Part shown: positions 56,005 through 64,000 of the stretch, one piece after another
Layout: every line of letters starts with the position of its first letter
Numbering within the stretch: the first letter of the stretch is position 1
From: Symsagittifera roscoffensis
Lineage: Eukaryota; Xenacoelomorpha; Acoela; Convolutidae
NCBI RefSeq assembly: GCF_963678635.1
Contig: NC_087063.1
Span: 61,481,850 to 61,545,849, forward strand
Length of the DNA: 64,000 bases
Direction of reading: 5' to 3'
Position numbers and translations under genes: made by a program
Notes under the pieces: generated by a model
The model's input: the letters and a program-made list of their open reading frames with translations, nothing else
Database searches by the model: none
Told to the model about the DNA's origin: nothing

Positions 56005-56725
56005 ATGACAGGTTCCATTCGAAATTTTGAAAAACTAAATTTCACTCCAAAATCAAGTGTTTTTTGCTTCTCTCAAGGTCAAACTTCCGAATATGACCGA
56101 CTGGCACAAACACAGAATTGGCGGAAAGCTGGCCAGGACCGACCAATTATTTTTCAACAACACAGAAATCGAATTCAAGGATTCGTTTGAATACTTAGGC
56201 ATAGTGCTATCCCCTAAATTGACAGGTTCCAAGCACCTGGAACATCTCAAGAAAAAGCCTATGCTGCCTCTTGCTCTATACAATCCAAAGTCCAACTCAG
56301 AAAAATTTGTTTGAAGTCCTCGGTTAGACTCTATGAGAGCGTCATATTTTCATCTGCTTCTTACTTTATCGATGTTTTCAGCGATGTGTTATCACAGAAG
56401 GAAAGAGACGAACACTCTACCAAAGTGGCTGGGTTTTGTTTCAAGAAATGGATCGGAATAAGTATTTATAGCAGAACACACAAAATTTTGCATTTTTTGT
56501 TCAATAATGACTTTTTGGGCTTACAAAACTGTAGTCCTGCGCACAGGAGAGAAAGAGGTATTTTTTACAGCAATGGTTTTCATCATGTTTTATGTCATAA
56601 AGAGCGCTGTTACGAATCTGCGGACGATGAGACATGTAGTTGCAAGTACTGCGGTTGTGTGATTATCTCAGATTTGCACCTTGACACTTGTGTCGGTTTC
56701 TCACAACAAAGAACAATCTAGCAAA
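56005..56725 (+). pseudogene. Non-LTR (LINE) reverse transcriptase C-terminal fragment
   Basis: The plus-strand frame 56057-56314 contains KLPNMTDWHKHRIGGKLA and FKDSFEYLGIVLSPKL, the post-catalytic F-x-YLGI motif typical of LINE RT thumb regions. After a single-base shift in an A run (56252-56256) the protein continues in another frame to 56721 with VRLYESVIFSSASYFIDVF. It ends in a Cys/His cluster (CSCKYCGC ... HLDTC) that could be a C-terminal zinc site. The catalytic core is missing. Such 5'-truncated pieces are the usual product of incomplete LINE insertion. Immediately to the right the 1.1-kb dispersed repeat begins. Confidence 0.65.
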
Positions 56726-56750
56726 AAGTCAGGGAAATTTACAGGTTGAC

Positions 56751-57868
56751 ACTTGATCCATGAGCGGTACCGATATTGGAAGTGGAACTGAATTTAAAAA
56801 ATTTTTTCCACTTTTTGTCTCATTGAGATGTTGAATTCACATAATATTATTAGATTTTTGTTAGAGCGAATTTCGTCCTTGCAAAATAGTTTGAGGTGTG
56901 AAACATCTACTTAAATAATTAACGCGTTCACAGTAAACGCTTTCACTAGAAGATATCAGAGATTGTTAATTAGAAAAAAAGTTAAGACTATTTTTGCTTA
57001 GGGCGAGTTGGTCTTTGCTATACGTGATTACCTGATTTTCATTTTCGCGTTTACTTGACTTTTAGCTATGAACGAATAGAGTCTTGCATGTTGAAAATTG
57101 TGTTTTTCTTAAGGTGCTCACGTGATTAAAATGAGTGATACAATGAGTGATTAAAAATCTCATTTGATTTTCAGATGAATATGATTGACGATGTGTGATG
57201 CCTGCTGAGGCTGTCCACGGTTAGTAAAAATATCTGTCCAGTGTTGTTAAAAATATATGTCCACGGTTAGTATTTTAATTGAAAACCATTGAGTTTTTGC
57301 CAGAAAAGTTATAACATGATCATTTTTAGCAGAATCGGTTTTAAAAAATGTGATTGACAAATGTAGGGACGCCGTTTAGTCTGGTTCAAGACAATTATTT
57401 TACGGTTACTCAGTAATATTTTTTTTGCGCTGTAATATGTTCTATCTGTGCTGTAATCGAGGAGGGTAGATTTTAATTGACAATTCTCTTGATGCATTAA
57501 AATAGACTTGATTTATTCATAAAATTTTGTCGATGTATTTATATAGCGTTGGTATGGCCCTATCCAACCTGTGCACGTACCGTCGCATGACGGAAGGGCC
57601 CATTTTATTTGACCCCCCCCCCCCCCTTTTTTTAGAATCTCTACAAATTTCGACTTATCTAATTGAATTATTGTATTGTGGTCTGGTAAAAGGTCGGTCT
57701 AGTAAATGACCTTCGTGTCCGGAAAATAAGACGACAGCCGCTTTTGGTGTGCTTAAAGACGACGCTACACACAAATTCCCAATTTTTAATTCTCAATTTT
57801 TAATTATCAGTAATATAAAATACGTAATTTCGACCAGCTTATTTAACATGTTTTAACGCTCATTTGTT
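56751..57868. repeat. Dispersed repeat of at least 1.1 kb, copy 1
   Basis: Starts ACTTGATCCATGAGCGGTAC and matches the sequence at 62912-64000 almost throughout, in the same orientation, with several small indels (for example 19-20 bp around 57122-57142). It contains a GTGGAA...TTCCAC hairpin near the left end around an A/T tract, short direct repeats of 'gtccacggttagta' near 57210 and 57260, and a C homopolymer at 57612-57626. No coding frame is supported. The right limit cannot be set because copy 2 runs off the window. Confidence 0.9.
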
Positions 57869-59874
57869 GTCTTAAAGGCCTGTCGTCTTATTAACCTAGC
57901 ATTAGAGACCTAGCTCCAGATTCAGTGTATGCTCATATGTATGCAGATGCGGTGTATGCTTATGAAACATTCTATTAAGCGTGAAATTCAGTTTATTTGA
58001 CGGTCCGTGTCGCCCACCCGTGACCCTGAAAATAGACTATTCTGATTCGTCAGAGAAATGAACTCATACGCAAAGCAGAAAAACAGCCGTAATTAATCAG
58101 CTGCCCGAGCAGAAACTGTTTTTCATTGTCAGCGTTATCCGATCGGAAAAAAAGATATTTTTTCCGACTAGTAATTTGTTTAACAAAATCACTTGAATCA
58201 TTGATAAAATTCGAAAAATTAAATTTAACTACTGAATCACTAGTTGCTTATACAGTGATCTTCAGTAGTTGCATTAGTAGTTTTGATATTGCAGTTTTTT
58301 CCTGAAAAAAAAACCATATTTTGGTCTATTTGTCGGCTGAGGTTATGATTTTTTCCAGAGCATGAGCTTTATGCAGGCTCAAGCTATTATTTCTAAACTT
58401 GGTAGTCATTTTGATTGATTCTTGTTATTTGTAATTTAAATAGGGTACTACTATGATAGTTGTCCCTTGAAAATAACCAGTTCCCTTGCGAATAAGACAC
58501 ATAGGGCTCTGAAATGTTAAACAATTATGATTTTGCCATTCAGAAAGATGTCGCAGTATATTTTCAAACAAATTTTAACTTAATTCGTAGAACCTCCCCC
58601 CTCAACATATAAGGTAGAAAATTGCCAAAATCGGATTTTGATGACAAATAAGCCATTCCAAGTATGGTTTTTAAACCATAAAATAAGTTGAAGCGAGCAT
58701 ATTTCTTGATATAAAAATTATAGTAAATACAATTTTTAATCTGAAAGGTTTCTGACTCAACATATTTCGCCAGATTTTTGAAATGAATAAATTATAAACA
58801 AACTAGTTTTCAAAATCATAACATGCGAAATGCATGCGTGACCTGTCTATCATAGTTGCTTTTTCGAGGGACCACTCATAGTAGTACCTTCAATAGCTCT
58901 GACTCGATATTTTTCCTGTTATTTTGTTTAGCTTAAAAGTTTTTTTTTAGGGTTGAATAGTTTCGGACGTTGTAATATTGACATAGACACCTCAAATTGC
59001 GTCATCTTTAGGGTAATAAAAGGTTTTGAGGGGAATATGTGGTTCGTTGTGGGGTGATATAAAAAAATTTCAAGAGCCTCGTCCTCTATTTGTTTGACGA
59101 ATCTGACAAAAAGTCAACAGCCGTCAATTTGGAATTGAATATTTCATTTAGAACAAAAAATTTACTACCAAGCAATAGTAGTAGTATTTGAGACTTTTAG
59201 AGAGTTTTCTCCCCAAGATTTATGAGTCCCATTATTTTCATACTTATTCACATCAAGTATGAGTTTCAAGTGTTTTCCAATTGTTACAATGGATGCACTT
59301 GCAGACATTTCTCCGCGTACATTTGTTTAGAATTTGCTGTCAAAGTACTCCCAGTAAAGCTGGCTCATCAATTTGTTTATCAAGTTGTTTTCGTACTTTT
59401 CGTAGTTTTTGATGTTAATGTTGTGTACTACTTAAGTTCTATGGAAATAATGGTTTTCAATGGTTTTGATAAGTCTGTTATAGTTGACTATATTTCTGTT
59501 ATTGTTGACTACATGTTCGCCAATGCTCTATTGACGTGTTTTCTCATCGTTACAGGTTTGAACGCTGATGGATATGTCATATTTGGAAGAAAATTTAAGT
59601 ATAATTATGAAAAAAGATAGTTCTTTTCGACGTAAAGGCTTAATGGTAATAATTTGAGTTCTAGTATTCTTTTCTTCTTTGTAACCAAAGTCAACGTTCA
59701 GTATCTACTTCGTGGCCATTACTTGTACACGCTCAAATTTCAACGTAATTTCGCTACTTGGTGACTGAGCTTGTGAGCAGTAAATTTTTATTGGGATTGC
59801 GTACCCTGTTTATCAGTTTATTTGGTGCCTCATCAACACACCGAATATATTTATCGTTTTAATTGGAAGAAGTC
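57869..59874. other. No supported gene
   Basis: AT-rich sequence with short frames only. The 132-codon plus frame at 59222-59620 has an irregular Val/Phe/Tyr-rich composition and no domain. No repeats were noted. Confidence 0.45.
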
Positions 59875-60255
59875 CTAGTTGCGTTTTGTGCAGGTCTTTT
59901 TCGTCGCAATTTTCGTTCCATGTTTTGGAATTAAAATGAAGCCCAAGTCTTTTGGGTCAGTTTTTGGTAGCAGTTCACTTACTCGATTAGGTTGATAAAT
60001 TTTTCCTAAGACGTAGCTAGTTGATTTTACTTGTATTTGTTTTGTAGAAATTTCAAGGCACTTTTTTATGGAGTTCATGAGCTCCGTTGACTAAGCCAAC
60101 TTCATTCAGAGCAATCAGTTTAAAATCATCAGCAAAACTGTAGTTTTCCAGCTGAGGGATTGCGTCTGGTAAATTATTTTTTTTAAATGAGAAAAAGTTA
60201 AGGTCCTAGTTTATCTGGTTTCTATCGGATCGAATAAGTCGTTTTCAATTGTTCT
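59875..60255 (-). pseudogene. Degenerate LINE reverse transcriptase with FADD catalytic motif
   Basis: Read on the minus strand from about 60220, interrupted by stops, the sequence gives LGP-stop-LFLI and then NNLPDAIPQLENYSFADDFKL. This corresponds to the LINE RT pattern GPLLFxxYINDLP...FADD, and the FADD (about 60144-60133) is the catalytic motif. After a frame change near 60080, frame 60078-59875 continues with a K-x-QVKSTSYVLGK stretch and LPKTDPKDLGFILIP, matching the downstream KT...KDLG region. At least two stops and one frameshift make it dead. It is in the opposite orientation to the LINE fragment at 56 kb. Confidence 0.6.
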
Positions 60256-61000
60256 CGGTTATCAAGATAAGAGGCCAGGAGTTTGCAATAATTTTGCTCC
60301 CAATCCAAAGTTTTTAAGAGTCGATGAACGTAGTTCAGACTCTTATATAAGTCGCGATGATTTTTTTTTTAGTTGCTCAGGAAAAGTCTTGAAGTTTGTG
60401 CAGGCTCAAATTTACTTTTTCGTGGTTTTGAGGTTTTTTTTTTAAATTTCAGTTCATTTCCTGGGTTAAAAGGAAGGCAAACTCCTCTATCAAACAACGA
60501 AAGTTACAAAGTCACGAAAAACGTGATTGACTGCTAGTTTCGAAAATGGATTTTAAATGATTTCCCGTATCGAAAATGGAATTTAATTGAATGGAATGTT
60601 TTTCCCCGTGAACATATTGTGAACAGAATTTGCCCCTGATGGTTTTCGATAATTTTGATGACGATTTCTACATTGATTTAGATTTTTTGCCAGACTGTTT
60701 TTCAAAGCATTGACTTCTGATTTTTATCACTGAGATTCGCCGGAGTTTAGAATGAAAACTTGGTTGATAAACAATAAGTAAATTGTTTTCTGGTTAGATG
60801 CTTTGTTAATTTGAGTTAGATTGATACTTGGTTTCTGATATAGACTTGGTTTAGGAATCTTGTCCCGATAGATCATGAGAATATGTAGAATCAGATTTTC
60901 TAACAAACAGTAGTGATAGCAGAAATAGGAATGAAAAAAGCACGCTCAGCGTGGTATTGACAAAAGAGGTTAGCAGTGACCTTGGTTAATATAATTAGTG
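60256..61000. other. No supported gene
   Basis: AT-rich. It may hold further decayed upstream parts of the minus-strand LINE, but no motif could be read. A putative LTR body (see 61001-61133) may extend into the right part. Confidence 0.4.
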
Positions 61001-61133
61001 TCTTTTGCAGTATGACTGCAAAAGAACAAATAACTTAGGAGGTACCGAAGGTCGCCTCACGACATACAAATACTTAATAGGAACAAAAAATTTACGAGGT
61101 ACCGAAGGTCGCCTCACGACATTCCCCGCGGGG
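61001..61133 (-). repeat. Candidate 3' polypurine tract and LTR start with paired 27-bp repeats and perfect hairpin
   Basis: On the minus strand, downstream of the pol stop at 61338, a 12-bp palindrome TCCCCGCGGGGA (61122-61133) ends in GCGGGGA and is followed by TGTCGTGAGGCGACC. A G/A tract then TG is the usual polypurine tract/LTR edge. A 27-bp tract (plus strand GAGGTACCGAAGGTCGCC then TCACGACAT) occurs twice, at 61039-61065 and 61096-61122. Beyond it, 61001-61025 is a perfect 11-bp inverted repeat (TCTTTTGCAGT / ACTGCAAAAGA) with a 3-nt loop. The far end of the LTR was not found. Confidence 0.4.
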
Positions 61134-61337
61134 AAAAATTTTGAAAAGCTTCAAAATTAAAAATAAATAAACTGCACTTAGACGAGCAAATGAATCGATA
61201 GCCCCCCTATCCCACACAAATGCGTACAGTAAGGCACAATAATAAGGTGAAGAAAAGTTTTAGCGAAGTTTGAACAATTGGGCGAGTTTTAAGAGTTTTT
61301 CTTTTCCATAATTCACTTTGTTTCTTGGCAAATAAGG

Positions 61338-62911
61338 TCAATCCATGCCCGTGGTTTCCCTTCTATGAGTGACTGAAGACGACGTCTGAGTGGAAGATTG
61401 AGGCGGAAAACGATCGCGAATAAGTTGTTTCCGTGGTGACGATATAGACACAGTTTGCGTATTTGAGGGCATTATCTGTTCCTCCGTGACTGGTATAAGA
61501 GGTGAAGCCAATGTCGTCGTTGAGGGCAATATTTGATCCTCCTCTACAAATTTTACTGAATGCCGCAACGGATCGCCGAAAAACTGAGTTGGCTTTTTGC
61601 TGCGGTGAGACGTCCTGACCGACTCTGCATCGTCAACTACTGGTTGAGCAGGTAGTGAAAGTGAAGGGTAGGAGGAAGGCAGATCTGATGACGCTGAATG
61701 AGGAGGGTGATTCGAATCCTTAGATACTTCTTTTTCCGGCGACGAAACTGTTATATCAGGACTAGATGTACTAACTTCCGGAGGCTCCATAGGACGAGTA
61801 TGCGAGGACGAAACAGCACGATGTAGTGTCCCCGGTTGAGGCGAAATGAACGACGCGACTGGTTGTTGAGTAGAGTCCACATTGCGTGAGTGAGTGGCAT
61901 GAGTGGAGGAATGGGGCGTCGACGTCGAGGCAAACTGACGAGCAAAACGAACCGGAGGCGAGTCACACTGAAACCTCTGGCGTTTTCCTGTATTAACCGA
62001 ATCGCGAGTCACCTGGCGATCGTTGTTTGACCCAATAGAACTTTCACTGGAAGTGTCAACAGTGAGATCCACCATCGGAGTGGATAGAGAGGGATTGCTT
62101 GGGCGTTGTTCCAGTAACACAGGCTGCAACCGCGTGACAGGTCGTTTAGCCGCTCCTCGAGAAGTTGAGCTTGTATCTTGGGCGCGATCACCTATAGTGT
62201 TCGGGGCAACTAAAATGGCAGATCGATAATTAGCTTTAAGACACATATGATTTTTCCTGTAGACTTTTCCTTTATCGGTAATATAAGTATGATCCGTAAC
62301 GCGAACAATCTTAAACTTGGTTAACTTATACAGAGGTTTCCCCGATTGGCGATCAATAATTTTTCTAAAGACCTCAACTCGACCAGGATCAGACAGTAAA
62401 AGGTTTTCTAATTTACTTGTTCTCGAGAGACGAGTAGGTTGCACAATTGGTGCCCGCCTGGAATTGACTTGCGTCCCCGGAGGTGAGGCAATTACTGAAA
62501 AACGAAGAGTTTTGCTATTGAGGCCAGATTTGAGGGAATGGGCGAGGTCCGAATGCCGGGTTGTGAGCTCCCTAAGTACCAATTTCCCTGTATCTGAGGG
62601 AAGGTTCCGCCTGAACTGCGACCATCTATTTGCCGCCCGAGCAAGATCTGCCAGCGCCTTGTAGGGTTCACTGTCCGCCACATTTCCGTCCAACGAAAAC
62701 AAGGGCTTGAAGCGAGTTGGAATAGTTGGACTGGAACTGCCGCGAGGGACGACTTTGGCTCTGTCTCGACTGGAATCGTTACTGGCAATCTGGTCTGGTG
62801 TAAGGAGGTTGGGCTCCAATCCTTTGGCTGAAGTATCAGATTGAACAACATTATTACGTGCCTGAGACCATACAGTATTAGGTTTACGACCAAAATGCAA
62901 TTCAAAAGGCG
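61338..62911 (-). pseudogene. Retrotransposon Pol C-terminus: end of integrase and long tail
   Basis: A 520-codon minus-strand frame that really begins inside a longer protein. Just upstream of the nominal TTG start, the frame reads SPFELHFGRKPNT, the integrase motif that follows the catalytic core. A conserved region (residues about 185-225, with KLTKFKIVRVTDHTYI and KVYRKNHMCLK) looks like the integrase C-terminal SH3/chromo-like fold. The rest is a long Ser/Thr/Pro-rich tail with RTSHRSKKPTQFFGDPLRH near residue 430, a pattern common at the end of LTR-retrotransposon Pol. The catalytic core is absent because the frame is cut at 62912 by the dispersed repeat. Confidence 0.75.
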
Positions 62912-64000
62912 ACTTGATCCATGAGCGGTACCGATATTGAAAGTGGAACTGAATAAAAAAAAATTTTTTCCACTTTTTGTCTCATTGAGATGTTGAATTC
63001 ACATATTATTATTAGATTTTTGTTAGAGCGAATTTCGTCCTTGCAAAATAGTTTGAGGTGTGAAACATCTACTTAAATAATTAACGCGTTCACAGTAAAC
63101 GCTTTCACTAGAAGATATCAGAGATTGTTAATTAGAAAAAAAGTGCAGACTATTTTCGCTTAGGGCGATTTGGTCTTTGCTATAGGTGATTACCTGTTTT
63201 CATTTTCGCGTTTACTTGACTTTTAGCTATGAACGAATAGAGTCTTGCATGTTGAAAATTGTGTTTTTCTTAAGGTGCTCACGAATGAGTGATTAAAAAT
63301 CTCATTTGATTTTCAGATGAATATGATTGACGATGTGTGATGCCTGCTGAGGCTGTCCACGGTTAGTAAAAATATCTGTCCAGTGTTGTTAAAAATATAT
63401 GTCCACGGTTAGTATTTTAATTGAAAACCATTGAGTTTTTGCCAGAAAAGTTGATCATTTTTAGCAGAATCGGTTTTAAAAAATGTGATTGACAAATGTA
63501 GGGACGCCGTTTAGTCTGGTTCAAGACAATTATTTTACGGTTACTCAGTAATGTTTTGTTTGCGCTGTAATATGTTCTATCTGTGCTGTAATCGAGGAGG
63601 GTAGATTTTAATTGACAATTCTCTTGATGCATTAAAATAGACTTGAATTATTCATAAAATTTTGTCGATGTATTTATATAGCGTTGGTATGGCCCTATCC
63701 AACCTGTGCACGTACCGTCGCATGACGGAAGGGCCCATTTTATTTGACCCCCCCCCCTTTTTTTTAGAATTTCCACAAATTTCGACTTATCTAATTGAAT
63801 TATTGTATTGTGGTCTGGTAAAAGGTCGGTCTAGTAAATGACCTTCGTGTCCGGAAAATAAGACGACAACCGCTTTTGGTGTGCTTAAAGACGACGCTAC
63901 ACACAAATTCCCAATTTTTAATTCTCAATTTTTAATTATCAGTAATATAAAATACGTAATTTCGACCAGCTTATTTAACATGTTTTAACGCTCATTTGTT
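62912..64000. repeat. Dispersed repeat of at least 1.1 kb, copy 2 (runs off the window)
   Basis: Same sequence and orientation as 56751-57868, starting ACTTGATCCATGAGCGGTAC directly after the interrupted integrase. It differs by small deletions (near 63285, 63450) and a shorter C run (63748-63756). Its left edge falls at the same base as in copy 1, while the flanking DNA differs (LINE fragment there, integrase here). This marks a true element end rather than a shared larger duplication. Confidence 0.9.

Noticed and set aside
59222-59620. 132-codon plus-strand frame
   Set aside because: Irregular Val/Phe/Tyr composition in AT-rich DNA, no domain and no neighbouring signals.
62492-62905. 137-codon minus frame overlapping the pol C-terminus
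   Set aside because: It lies in a different frame from the conserved SPFELHFGRK reading and has no domain.
56751-64000. The two 1.1-kb repeats as LTRs of one 6-kb element
   Set aside because: The sequence inside the right copy's left edge is an interrupted integrase, not a primer site or purine tract, and the repeat does not begin with TG.

Overview
This is an AT-rich animal (metazoan) nuclear DNA window, almost certainly from an invertebrate. It consists nearly entirely of mobile-element remains and satellite DNA. The reasons are: Ty3/gypsy-type LTR retrotransposons, two LINE-type reverse transcriptase fossils, a very large eukaryotic-style satellite, and one short exon pair with GT-AG splice signals. 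There are no bacterial operons, ribosome-binding sites, rRNA genes or convincing tRNA genes. The species cannot be named from sequence alone.

Layout. (1) 1-16.6 kb: a dead Ty3/gypsy-like element on the minus strand. Gag is near 13.7-12.0 kb, RT near 10.65-9.98 kb, RNase H/linker below that, and integrase at 7.4-6.1 kb. It was broken before parts of it were amplified: a 1.6-kb integrase/3' segment is tandemly repeated at 1-3.3 kb and a 1.29-kb RT/RNase H segment is duplicated at 7.5-10.2 kb. (2) 16.6-41.76 kb: a 25-kb satellite of about 600 units in two length classes (about 43 and 36 bp). Many units carry an imperfect inverted repeat. Multi-kilobase near-identical blocks (offsets 2644, 2268, 3038, 515 and 385 bp) show recent segmental amplification. 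(3) 41.78-41.92 kb: a 140-bp foldback element. (4) 42.19-42.65 kb: two minus-strand exons of an unrecognised host-type gene. (5) 42.67-45.65 kb: a compact cluster of overlapping plus-strand genes that looks like part of an integrated DNA virus or Maverick/adintovirus-like element. It holds a DEDD-nuclease-like pseudogene, two small proteins, a membrane protein, an FtsK/HerA (A32-type) packaging ATPase, a basic core-like peptide, and a seventh gene cut off at 45.65 kb. (6) 45.65-52.84 kb: a minus-strand Ty3/gypsy Gag-Pol with an almost intact 2111-codon frame and a frame-shifted integrase whose C-terminus and 3' LTR are missing. (7) 53.2-53.8 kb: a 13-bp minisatellite. (8) 56-64 kb: LINE RT fragments on both strands, a pol C-terminus with a candidate PPT/LTR edge, and a dispersed repeat of at least 1.1 kb present twice.

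The most interesting parts are the virus-like gene cluster, which is interrupted and fused to a truncated retrotransposon, and the satellite with hairpin-capable units. No gene set here is a complete functional system. The virus-like cluster lacks any visible capsid, polymerase or integrase gene of its own inside the window.
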